The notes under the pieces are model-generated. The model made no database searches and had not been told where the DNA came from. It worked only from the letters and a program-made list of their open reading frames with translations. A DNA stretch of 10,488 nucleotides from Archangiaceae bacterium (GTDB lineage: Bacteria > Myxococcota > Myxococcia > Myxococcales > Myxococcaceae): assembly GCA_023248915.1 (NCBI GenBank), contig JAHFDQ010000175.1:1-10488 (forward strand). The letters are read 5' to 3'. Position numbers and translations under genes: made by a program. Shown in pieces: positions 1 to 6,876 of this stretch (its first letter is position 1; each line of letters opens with the position of its first letter).

Positions 1-300
1 GTGACGGTGGGCATGTGGATGGAACGCTTCGTCATCATCGGCATCTCGCTGACCGAGGACTACCTGCCGTCGTCGTGGGGCCACTACGCGCCCACCTGGG
101 TGGACGGGGGCATTCTCGCCGGCACCTTCGGCATCTTCTTCACGCTGGTCTTGCTCTTCGCGCGCGTGCTGCCGGTCATCGCCACCACCGAGGTGAAGAT
201 GATTCTCCCGGGGGCCCAGCCCGAGCACCACCACGCGGAAGAACCGCACGGCCCCGAGGCGCTGCCCCAGGCCTCCGCCGCCGGAGGGGCCCATGGCTGA
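1..300 (+). CDS. actC: ActC, C-terminal part (NrfD-like membrane subunit of alternative complex III), 5' partial
   Basis: This frame is open from the first base, so the true start and most of the protein lie upstream; base 1 is not claimed as a start. The visible 99 residues contain MWMERFVI and LPSSWG near residues 5-27, typical of the end of the ActC/NrfD polysulfide-reductase-like family. One membrane helix follows (about 37-60), then RVLPVIATTEVKMIL. ActC is a multi-helix membrane subunit that takes part in quinol oxidation by alternative complex III, which replaces the bc1 complex. The last 30 residues form a His- and Glu-rich tail (HHH at 76-78) of unknown role. The stop overlaps the next gene by 8 bases, and actDE and actF follow, which supports the identification. 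The family call is firm; no catalytic residues can be judged from this fragment. Confidence 0.88.
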   Translation: MTVGMWMERFVIIGISLTEDYLPSSWGHYAPTWVDGGILAGTFGIFFTLVLLFARVLPVIATTEVKMILPGAQPEHHHAEEPHGPEALPQASAAGGAHG

Positions 301-1453
301 GGCCCCCTTCGCCGTGCTGGGCCTGTACCCGACGGCCCAGGCGCTCACCGACGCCGTGCCGAAGCTGAAGTTGGCGGGCTTCGACGGGCTCGAGGCCTAC
401 ACCCCGTACCCCATTCACCGGCTCGACGAGGTGCTGGGGCTGAAGAAGACGCCGCTCGGCTTCCTGGTGCTGGGAATGGGCCTGGTCGGTACGGCATCCG
501 CGCTCGGGCTCGAGTGGTTCGCCGACGCGGTGGACTACCCCTTCATCGTCGGCGGCAAGGCGCTGTTCTCGTGGCAGGCCTTCGTGCCGGTCATGTTCGA
601 GGTGACGGTGCTGTTCGCCACCTTCACCGCGGGCCTGGCGATGCTGTTCGTGCTGAACAAGCTGCCCTTCTTCGGCCACCCGGTGCTGGCGTCGAAGTCG
701 ATCGCGGCCATCACCTGCGACCGGTTCGCCCTGTCGATTGAGCGCGGCGAAGGGGGAGAAAAGCCCATCGACGTGGCGGCGGCGCGCCGGGCGCTCGAGG
801 CGACGGGGGCCGAGTCGGTCGAAGTCGTCGGCGACCCGGCCGCGGCCGACACCACCGGCGCCTACGCGCCCTTCACCCCGCGCGACGCGGTGAAGGCGGC
901 CCTGATGATCGCGGTGGCGTGCGCCGTTGCGGGCGCGGGCATGTACGCGGCCGTGAAGGTGGTGCTGACGGTGCCGCCCATCACGCACATTCAGAACCAG
1001 CCCAAGCTGAACGCCCAGCGGGCGAGCACCTTCTTCGCCGACGGCAGCGGCATGCGGTTGCCAGTCGCGGGGACGGTCGCGCGCGGCCACCTGCCGTACC
1101 CCTTCAAGAGCCCCGAAGAAGCCGAAGCCGCCCTGGCCAACCCGCTGCCGCGAACCGCGGCGGTGCTCGAGAAGGGCCGGCGCGAGTACGCCGACCACTG
1201 CGGCGTCTGCCACGGCTCGATCGGCAACGGAGAACCCTCGCTGTCGTCGGCGTACGGCGGCAAGCCGGCGAACCTGGTGTCGGCGACCTTCCGCGGCTAC
1301 TCCGACGCCCGCCTGTACCACGTCATCACCGTCGGAAAGAACGCCATGCCGAGCTACGCCGCCGACCTGGCCGAGGACGAGCGCTGGGCCGTCGTCCACT
1401 ACCTGCGCGCGCTCCAGCGTTCGCAGAACGCGCGCGACGAGGACGTTCGATGA
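293..1453 (+). CDS. actDE: ActD-ActE fusion: DUF3341 membrane domain joined to a monoheme cytochrome c (alternative complex III)
   Basis: The protein has 386 residues. Residues 1-180 match ActD (DUF3341): a soluble start (FAVLGLYPTAQAL), a helix pair at about 56-78 and 97-122, and a cytoplasmic segment with FFGHPV at 126-131. A third helix at about 203-226 leads into an ActE-like cytochrome c domain. Its heme site is CGVCH (C303, C306, H307), and M352 in AMPSY is the likely distal ligand. With the N-terminus inside, three helices put the heme domain in the periplasm, as needed. ActE is an electron-exit heme of ACIII, and ActD is a structural membrane subunit. These are usually two genes, but here one frame runs through with no stop or internal start of note. 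The ATG at 293 is preceded by GGAGGGG at 283-289 and overlaps actC by 8 bases. The end overlaps actF by 4. The domains are firm; the symbol actDE is descriptive. Confidence 0.9.
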   Translation: MAEAPFAVLGLYPTAQALTDAVPKLKLAGFDGLEAYTPYPIHRLDEVLGLKKTPLGFLVLGMGLVGTASALGLEWFADAVDYPFIVGGKALFSWQAFVPVMFEVTVLFATFTAGLAMLFVLNKLPFFGHPVLASKSIAAITCDRFALSIERGEGGEKPIDVAAARRALEATGAESVEVVGDPAAADTTGAYAPFTPRDAVKAALMIAVACAVAGAGMYAAVKVVLTVPPITHIQNQPKLNAQRASTFFADGSGMRLPVAGTVARGHLPYPFKSPEEAEAALANPLPRTAAVLEKGRREYADHCGVCHGSIGNGEPSLSSAYGGKPANLVSATFRGYSDARLYHVITVGKNAMPSYAADLAEDERWAVVHYLRALQRSQNARDEDVR

Positions 1454-2598
1454 GCGCCACCGGAAGCGCGGGGAAGCTCTTGGGGGCCGCGGCCCTGGTA
1501 GGGCTGTGCGGCGCGGCGGCCACCTACCTGGTCGAGACCCCGACTCGGTTCTGGACCAACTACCTCATCTGGTTCCTCTTCCTGCTCACCGTGGGCCTGG
1601 GCACGCTGTTCATGGTCGCGCTCGAGTACCTGGTCGGCAGCGTCTGGAGCGTGCCGGTGCGGCGGGTGCCCGAGCGGCTGGCCTCGTTCACTCTGGTGGC
1701 CGGCCCGCTCGCGCTCTTTGGCCTGTTGTCCCTGAAAGTCATCTACCCCTGGACGCAGGCGGGCGCGGCGGCGAACCCGGTGCTGGCCGGCAAGGCGGTG
1801 TGGCTGAACGTGCCCTTCTTCGCGGCGCGGGTGGTGCTCTGCCTGTGCCTGTGGGCCGCGTCGTACTGGCTGCTGGTGGGCGGTTCGTTCAAGCAAGACC
1901 AGACCCGCGACCCCGCCATCACCGTGCGCTCGAAGCGCTTCGCGCCGTTCTTCATGGCCATCTTCGCCTACAGCGTCACGGTGGTGGCCTTCGACTGGAT
2001 CTCGAGCCTCGAGCCCGAGTGGTACTCGGACATCTTCGGGGTCTACCTCTTCGCCGGCTCGTTCATCGCTGGGCTGGCCGCGTCGGTGCTGGCGCTCTTC
2101 TACCTGGTGGGGAAGGGCCGTCTGCGCGAGGTGCGGTCCGACCACTACTACAACCTGGGCGGCCTGCTCTTCGGCTTCACCATCTTCTGGTCGTACATCG
2201 GCTTCGCCCAGTACATGCTCATCTGGTACGCGAACATGCCGGAAGAGGTTTCTTGGTACCGGCTGCGCGTGCAGGGCGACTGGGCGCCGGTCGCGCTGAT
2301 TCTGGCCGCGGTCCACTTCGTGATTCCGTTCTTCGCGCTCGTGTCGAGCCGGGCGAAGAATGATCCCACTCGGCTGAAGCGGGTGGCGGTGCTGGCCCTC
2401 TTCGCGCACCTGCTCGACCTCTACTGGATGGTGTACCCGACGCTGGGCCGCGGGCCGATGCCGGGCTGGCCCGAGCTGTCGTTCGCGCTGCTCTTCTTAG
2501 GGGGCGGGCTGCTCTGGGCCCGCCAGTCGATGGGGCACGGGGCCGACCTGCCGGTGGGCGACCCCTTCCTGAAGCAGGGCTTGGAGTTCCGCCTATGA
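1450..2598 (+). CDS. actF: ActF, NrfD-like integral membrane subunit of alternative complex III
   Basis: The protein has 382 residues and about ten hydrophobic segments, for example at 10-27, 37-62, 78-97, 121-143, 165-183, 197-221, 234-260, 278-299, 310-329 and 343-357. ActF is the shorter ActC-like membrane subunit of ACIII and is thought to help couple quinol oxidation to proton movement. Landmarks include DWISSLEPEWYSDIFGVY at 182-199, NLGGLLFGF at 235-243, and the WSYIGFAQYMLIWYANMPEE stretch at 247-266. These are typical of ActF and its DUF4405/NrfD-like relatives. The frame stays open far upstream (to about 919), but that part lies inside actDE. The ATG at 1450 was chosen because it overlaps the actDE stop as ATGA and has GAGGA at 1439-1443, six bases upstream. 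Its place between actDE and oxidase genes fits the ACIII order C-D-E-F. Confidence 0.88.
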   Translation: MSATGSAGKLLGAAALVGLCGAAATYLVETPTRFWTNYLIWFLFLLTVGLGTLFMVALEYLVGSVWSVPVRRVPERLASFTLVAGPLALFGLLSLKVIYPWTQAGAAANPVLAGKAVWLNVPFFAARVVLCLCLWAASYWLLVGGSFKQDQTRDPAITVRSKRFAPFFMAIFAYSVTVVAFDWISSLEPEWYSDIFGVYLFAGSFIAGLAASVLALFYLVGKGRLREVRSDHYYNLGGLLFGFTIFWSYIGFAQYMLIWYANMPEEVSWYRLRVQGDWAPVALILAAVHFVIPFFALVSSRAKNDPTRLKRVAVLALFAHLLDLYWMVYPTLGRGPMPGWPELSFALLFLGGGLLWARQSMGHGADLPVGDPFLKQGLEFRL

Positions 2599-3518
2599 CT
2601 CTGGCCCCCGGTAGCGACAACCAGCGACTGGTGACCCAGGTAGTCCTGGCGCTCGGCGCGCTCGCCCTGTTCGCGCTCTTCGCCCTCATCGTCCTGCCTG
2701 GAATTCTGGGTGAGGGGCGGGTCGAACCGACGCAGCCCTCGGGCCAGAAGTCGGCGGCCGCGAGCGAAGGCTGGCTGGACCGCGCCGAGGCACCGGCCGA
2801 GAAGGGGCACGAGATACCGCCCATCGTCCCGGCGGAAGTCCTGACGCCGAACCTCAAGCTGCTCATCCGGGGAAGGACGCTTTTCGCTAAGAATTGCGTG
2901 CCCTGCCACGGCCCGAGCGGAAAGGGCGACGGCCCCTCGGCCGAGTCGCAGAATCCGCGGCCGCGCGACTTCACCGTGCAGACCGGCTGGAAGAATGGCT
3001 TCCGGGTGACTGACATCTTCAAGACGGTGACCGACGGCATCAAGGGCACGGGCATGGCCGGCTACGACTTCATGCCGCCGAGGGACCGCATGGCGCTGGT
3101 GCACGCGGTGCGGGCCTTTGGAACCTTCGACCACGGTCAAGAAGACGCGGCGTTGATCGAGGCCCTGTCCGCCCAGTTCAGGACGGCCGGAGGCCAGGTG
3201 CCCAACCGAGTGCCGGTGAGCCAGGCGATCGCGAAGCTGGGCTCGGAGTTCAGCGCGCCGCGCCCGTTGCGCGCGCCCGCGCCGGGAGACCCTGCGGTCG
3301 ACGTCTTCCGGAAGGCGGTGGCCGACCCGGCCCGGGTGGCGCAGGCGCTGACGGCTTCGAAGGGGTGGAGGACGGACGCGTCGGCGCTCGCCCGGGTGGC
3401 CGTCGGAGGCGCTCCGGCCAACGGCTTCCGGACCTCGATCGCCACGCTGCCGGCGGAAGACTGGGAAACCCTGCGGGTTCTGCTCGAGAAGTCCTTGGGC
3501 GAGGCGCCGGCCCCATGA
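2595..3518 (+). CDS. Membrane-anchored monoheme cytochrome c with a long heme-free C-terminal half
   Basis: The protein has 307 residues. A helix at about 12-37 works as an uncleaved anchor or signal, and no lipobox is seen. One heme c site follows, CVPCH (C101, C104, H105). The distal ligand is probably M154 (GTGMAGYDF), with M160 as the alternative, and the domain closes with a helix at about 163-175. Residues 180-307 contain no cysteine, so no second heme. Their end (FRTSIATLPAEDWETLRVLLEK) resembles the last helix of a cytochrome c fold, which may mean a degenerate second domain. It probably ferries electrons from ACIII to the caa3 oxidase in the periplasm; this is inferred from position. 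The ATG at 2595 overlaps the actF stop as ATGA, with GGAG at 2583-2586. The end overlaps the SCO gene by 4 bases. The cytochrome call is firm; the partner and the C-terminal half are not. Confidence 0.85.
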   Translation: MTLAPGSDNQRLVTQVVLALGALALFALFALIVLPGILGEGRVEPTQPSGQKSAAASEGWLDRAEAPAEKGHEIPPIVPAEVLTPNLKLLIRGRTLFAKNCVPCHGPSGKGDGPSAESQNPRPRDFTVQTGWKNGFRVTDIFKTVTDGIKGTGMAGYDFMPPRDRMALVHAVRAFGTFDHGQEDAALIEALSAQFRTAGGQVPNRVPVSQAIAKLGSEFSAPRPLRAPAPGDPAVDVFRKAVADPARVAQALTASKGWRTDASALARVAVGGAPANGFRTSIATLPAEDWETLRVLLEKSLGEAPAP

Positions 3519-4309
3519 CGAAGCGGTTCTTCCTCGCGGCGTGGCTGGCGCTGGGCGCTGGCGGTGCGTTGGCCGCGGGCGAGCCCAAGGTGGCGCCGGC
3601 GAGCGAAGTCGGCATCGACGAGAAGCTCGGCGAAACCGTCCCGCTCGACCTGGTGCTCACGGACGAGAAGGGCCGGCGGGTGGCCCTCGGCGATCTCATC
3701 GACAAGCCGACGATTCTCACCCTGGTCTACTTCCGCTGCTCGGGCCTCTGTTCCCCCTTGCTGAACGGCGTCGTCGACGTGCTTTCGCGGTCGGACCTCG
3801 AACCGGGCAAGGCGTACCAGGTGATCACCGTCAGCTTCGACGACCGCGACGGGCCCGAGCTGGCGGCGGCGAAGAAGGCGAACTACCTGAAGCAGTTGAA
3901 GGTGACGTTCCCGGAGGGAGCCTGGCGCTTCCTCACCGGCGACGCGGCGACCACCCGGAAGCTGGCCGACTCGGTGGGCTTCCGCTATCGCAAGGAAGGG
4001 GAAGACTTCCTCCACCCGGCGTCCATCTTCGTCTTGTCGCCGCACGGGAAGATCGCCCGCTACCTGTACGGCATCACCTACCTGCCCTTCGATCTGAAGA
4101 TGGCGCTGCTCGAGGCCTCGGAAGAACGCACCGGGCCGACCATCAGCAAGCTGTTGCGGTTCTGCTACAGCTACGATCCTCGAGGGCACCGCTACTTCCT
4201 GAACATCACCCGCGTCGCGGGGCTGTTCACGCTGCTCTTGATCGCGGGCTTCGCGATCTCGCTCAGGGTTCGCGGAAGGGCCAAGCCAGCGACACGGGAG
4301 CCTGCATGA
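3515..4309 (+). CDS. SCO1/SenC family copper chaperone with C-terminal membrane helix
   Basis: The protein has 264 residues and a thioredoxin-like fold of the SCO family, which delivers copper to the CuA centre of oxidase subunit II. The copper ligands are visible: the CxxxC motif CSGLC (C75, C79) and H167 in LHPASIF. A signal peptide is likely at 1-21 (hydrophobic core, ALA then A). Most SCO proteins are anchored at the N-terminus; this one has a clear helix near its end (about 232-252) followed by basic residues, so it looks anchored at the C-terminus. FCYSYDPRG at 216-224 adds a third cysteine, C217. The frame is open further upstream, but the ATG at 3515 overlaps the previous stop as ATGA, gives a good signal peptide, and has GAGGC at 3501-3505. 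The stop overlaps the subunit I gene by 4 bases, which fits a dedicated assembly factor. Confidence 0.9.
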   Translation: MTKRFFLAAWLALGAGGALAAGEPKVAPASEVGIDEKLGETVPLDLVLTDEKGRRVALGDLIDKPTILTLVYFRCSGLCSPLLNGVVDVLSRSDLEPGKAYQVITVSFDDRDGPELAAAKKANYLKQLKVTFPEGAWRFLTGDAATTRKLADSVGFRYRKEGEDFLHPASIFVLSPHGKIARYLYGITYLPFDLKMALLEASEERTGPTISKLLRFCYSYDPRGHRYFLNITRVAGLFTLLLIAGFAISLRVRGRAKPATREPA

Positions 4310-5931
4310 CCGTCGCGGACACCGCACACGCCGCCGGGGGAAGCTTCCTCGACACGCCCGGGCGCCCTGGCATTGCCGGGTGGATCTTCTCGACCGACCA
4401 CAAGCGCATCGCCATTCTGTACCTGACCGCGATGCTGACGTTCTTCGCGATCGGCTCGGCGCTGGGCGTCGCGATGCGGCTCGAACAGCTCACCCTGGGC
4501 GAGACCGTGATGAGCGCGACCACCTACAACGCGATGTTCACGTTGCACGGCGTGTTGATGATCTTCACCTTCGTCATTCCCGGGCTGCCGGCGGTGTTCG
4601 GCAACTTCACCCTGCCGATTCTGATCGGCGCCAAGGACGTGTCCTTTCCCCGGCTGAACCTCTTCTCGTGGTGGCTGTTCATGCTCGGAGCGACGATCGC
4701 CGTCACCTCGCTGTTCACCGGCGGCGGGCCGCCCGACACCGGCTGGTCGTTCTACGTGCCGTACAGCATCAAGACCGGCACCAACGTGCCCCTGGCTGTG
4801 CTGGGCGCGTTCATTCTGGGCTTCTCGTCGATTCTGACCGGGCTCAACTTCGTCACCACCGTGCACCGCATGCGCGCCCCTGGCATGTCATTCATGAACA
4901 TGCCGCTGTTCCCGTGGGCGCTCTACGCCACCGGCTGGGTGCAGATCATCGCCACGCCGATCATCGGCATCACGCTGCTCTTGGTCATCTTCGAGCGGCT
5001 GTTTCACATCGGCATCTTCGACCCGGCCATCGGCGGCGACCCGGTGCTCTACCAGCACCTGTTCTGGATTTACTCGCACCCCGCCGTGTACGTGATGATC
5101 ATCCCGGCGATGGGGGCGATCTCCGAGATCATCCCCACCTTCGCGCACCGGACCATCTTCGGGTACCGCGCCATCGCCTACTCCAGCCTCGCCATCGCCG
5201 GCCTCGGTTCACTGGTCTGGGCCCACCACATGTTCACCAGCGGGTTGAGCGAGGTGTCGGTGCTGGTCTTCTCGCTCTTGACGTTCCTGGTGGCGATTCC
5301 CAGCGCCATCAAAGTCTTCAACTGGGTGGCGACGCTCTACAAGGGGTCGATCGAGCTGACGGCGTCGCTGCTCTACGCGCTGTCGTTCATCTTCCTGTTC
5401 AGCATCGGCGGGCTGACCGGGCTGTTGAACGGCGCGCTCGCGGTGAACGTGCACATCCACGACACCTACTTCATCGTCGGCCACTTCCACTACGTGATGT
5501 TCGGGGGCACCGGCTTCGCCTTCTTCGCGGCGCTGCACTACTGGTTTCCCAAGATGTTCGGCAAGCAGGTGAACGAACGGCTGGCGAAGATCGCCTGGGT
5601 GCCGACGTTCATCGGCTTCAACATGCTGTACTTCACGATGATGGTGCTCGGAGTGCAGGGCATGCCGCGCCGCTATTACGATCACCTGCCTCAGTTTCAC
5701 TGGGGGCACGTCTTCGCCACGGTCGGTTCGTGGGTGCTGGTGCTGGGCCTGTTGATGATGTTCGGCAACCTCTTGGCCGCGCTGTTCCGCGGCAAGAAGG
5801 CGCCGGCCAACCCGTGGGGCGGGGTGACGCTCGAGTGGACGGTGCCGTCGCCGCCGCCGGTCCTCAACTTCGACACCGAACCGGTGGTGAACGCGCGCCC
5901 CTACGCCTTCAACCCGGGGACGGAATCATGA
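4306..5931 (+). CDS. ctaD: Cytochrome c oxidase subunit I (CoxA/CtaD), heme-copper oxidase of the A2 type
   Basis: The protein has 541 residues and the usual twelve-helix core. It reduces O2 to water at heme a3-CuB and pumps protons. Ligands seen are heme a H81 (FTLHGVLMIF) and H395, heme a3 H393 (VGHFHYVM), and CuB H258, H307 and H308 (WAHHMF). The cross-linked tyrosine is Y262. The K-channel lysine is K336 (PSAIKVFNW), and D111 (GAKDVSFPRLN) is the D-channel entry. The helix VI motif is YSHPAVY (256-262): the usual Glu of GHPEVY is absent and Tyr-Ser precedes the histidine, the hallmark of A2 enzymes such as the caa3 oxidases of Rhodothermus and Thermus. H385 and D386 are the subunit I residues of the Mg site. 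The ATG at 4306 overlaps the SCO stop and has GGGAG at 4296-4300. The end overlaps subunit III by 4 bases. Confidence 0.97.
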   Translation: MTVADTAHAAGGSFLDTPGRPGIAGWIFSTDHKRIAILYLTAMLTFFAIGSALGVAMRLEQLTLGETVMSATTYNAMFTLHGVLMIFTFVIPGLPAVFGNFTLPILIGAKDVSFPRLNLFSWWLFMLGATIAVTSLFTGGGPPDTGWSFYVPYSIKTGTNVPLAVLGAFILGFSSILTGLNFVTTVHRMRAPGMSFMNMPLFPWALYATGWVQIIATPIIGITLLLVIFERLFHIGIFDPAIGGDPVLYQHLFWIYSHPAVYVMIIPAMGAISEIIPTFAHRTIFGYRAIAYSSLAIAGLGSLVWAHHMFTSGLSEVSVLVFSLLTFLVAIPSAIKVFNWVATLYKGSIELTASLLYALSFIFLFSIGGLTGLLNGALAVNVHIHDTYFIVGHFHYVMFGGTGFAFFAALHYWFPKMFGKQVNERLAKIAWVPTFIGFNMLYFTMMVLGVQGMPRRYYDHLPQFHWGHVFATVGSWVLVLGLLMMFGNLLAALFRGKKAPANPWGGVTLEWTVPSPPPVLNFDTEPVVNARPYAFNPGTES

Positions 5932-6560
5932 GCGCCCCCGAAGCGGCCGTCGCCGCCGCCCACCCCGCCGAGCACCGCGACTACCAGGGCTCGAAGATCG
6001 GCATGTGGCTGTTCCTCTTCACCGAGCTGGTGCTCTTCGGTGGCATGTTCATCGTGTACTCGGCCTACCGGGGCATGCACCCCGACGCGTTTCACAAGGC
6101 CGCGGGCGAGCTGAACGTCGTCATCGGAGTGGTGAACACCCTGGTGCTCTTGACCAGCAGCCTCTCGGTCGCCCTGTCGATCAGCGCCCTTCAGCGGGGG
6201 CGGAAGGGGCTGTCGCTGGGGCTGATCGGCGTCACCATGGCGCTGGGGCTGGTATTCCTCGTGAACAAGTACTTCGAGTGGTCGCACGAGATTCACAACG
6301 GCCTGTACCCCGGGTCGCCCCACCTGATGGACCTGCCCCCCGGCGAACGCCTGTTCTTCGGGCTCTATTACACGATGACCGGGCTGCACGGCGCGCACGT
6401 GATCATCGGCCTGACGGTGCTGGGCGTGATGGCGTGGCTGCTTAACAAGGACCGCATCCGGGCCGACGACTTCATCAAGCTCGAGAACGCCGGGCTGTAC
6501 TGGCACCTCGTCGACGTCATCTGGATCTTCCTCTTGCCGCTGTTCTACCTGGCCGCCTGA
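5928..6560 (+). CDS. ctaE: Cytochrome c oxidase subunit III (CoxC/CtaE), short five-helix form
   Basis: The protein has 210 residues, the short bacterial form without the first two helices of the mitochondrial-type protein. About five membrane segments are visible, starting at residues 24, 63, 95, 144 and 188. Family landmarks are E33 in LFLFTELVLFGG, KYFEWSHEI at 114-122, GLHGAHVIIG at 152-161 and the C-terminal YWHLVDVIWIF at 191-201. Subunit III contacts subunit I, stabilises the active site during turnover and supports proton uptake. The frame is open far upstream inside the subunit I gene, so the start rests on the ATG at 5928, which overlaps the subunit I stop as ATGA. Its ribosome-binding site is weak (GGGGACGGA just upstream), so it probably depends on translational coupling. 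Confidence 0.95.
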   Translation: MSAPEAAVAAAHPAEHRDYQGSKIGMWLFLFTELVLFGGMFIVYSAYRGMHPDAFHKAAGELNVVIGVVNTLVLLTSSLSVALSISALQRGRKGLSLGLIGVTMALGLVFLVNKYFEWSHEIHNGLYPGSPHLMDLPPGERLFFGLYYTMTGLHGAHVIIGLTVLGVMAWLLNKDRIRADDFIKLENAGLYWHLVDVIWIFLLPLFYLAA

Positions 6561-6571
6561 GAGGGCTCGCG

Positions 6572-6871
6572 ATGGAACACAAAGCAGAACACGCGGCGGA
6601 ACACCCCATCGTCGGCTACGGCACCTTCGTCGGAGTCTGGGCGGTGCTGGTGGCGCTCACCGCCTCGCTGGTCGCCGTCAGCGCGCTGCACCTGGGCAAC
6701 CTGGGCATTCTCGCGGTGCTGATAATCACCCCGCTGAAGGCTTCGCTGGTCCTCTATTACTTCATGCACCTGAAGTACGAGGACACCACGCTGAAGCTGA
6801 TGGTGTTCGTCGCCCTCGGCGCGCTGGTCATCTTTCTCGGGCTGCTGATGCTCGACTACTCGGCACGGTAG
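6572..6871 (+). CDS. ctaF: Cytochrome c oxidase subunit IV, prokaryotic type (CoxD/CtaF)
   Basis: A small membrane protein of 99 residues with three helices at about 17-39, 43-64 and 73-94. The signature of prokaryotic subunit IV (COX4_pro) is clear: TPLKASLVLYYFMHLKYE at 53-70, with K56, H66 and K68. The subunit has no redox cofactor and stabilises the oxidase near subunits I and III. The ATG at 6572 is preceded by GAGAGGG at 6559-6565, which also contains the end of the subunit III stop codon, leaving an 11-base gap between the genes. The N-terminal eleven residues are rich in His and Glu (EHKAEHAAEH). The family is weakly conserved at the sequence level, but the central motif and the place between subunits III and II leave little doubt. 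Confidence 0.92.
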   Translation: MEHKAEHAAEHPIVGYGTFVGVWAVLVALTASLVAVSALHLGNLGILAVLIITPLKASLVLYYFMHLKYEDTTLKLMVFVALGALVIFLGLLMLDYSAR

Positions 6872-6876
6872 AAGAC

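Noticed and set aside
75..300. Small cytoplasmic metal-binding peptide suggested by the His-rich end of actC
   Set aside because: The stretch is in frame with ActC as its C-terminal tail. Nothing supports a separate gene.
176..1399. Long open frame on the - strand opposite the actC-actDE region
   Set aside because: It is a product of very high GC content and third-position bias. Its translation is a low-complexity run of Arg, Gly, Val and His with no family motif, and it lies opposite firm ACIII genes.
919..1449. Upstream extension of the actF frame
   Set aside because: The extra residues are Arg-rich and lie inside actDE in another frame. The ATG at 1450 has a Shine-Dalgarno site and an ATGA overlap.
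3541..4305. Upstream extension of the subunit I frame
   Set aside because: It overlaps the SCO gene in another frame and gives non-protein-like sequence. The start at 4306 matches the family N-terminus (WIFSTDHKRI soon after).
1399..4327. Long - strand open frames opposite actF, the cytochrome c and the SCO gene
   Set aside because: Same composition effect: Arg-, Glu-, His- and Gln-rich translations without recognisable domains, fully opposed to well-identified + strand genes.
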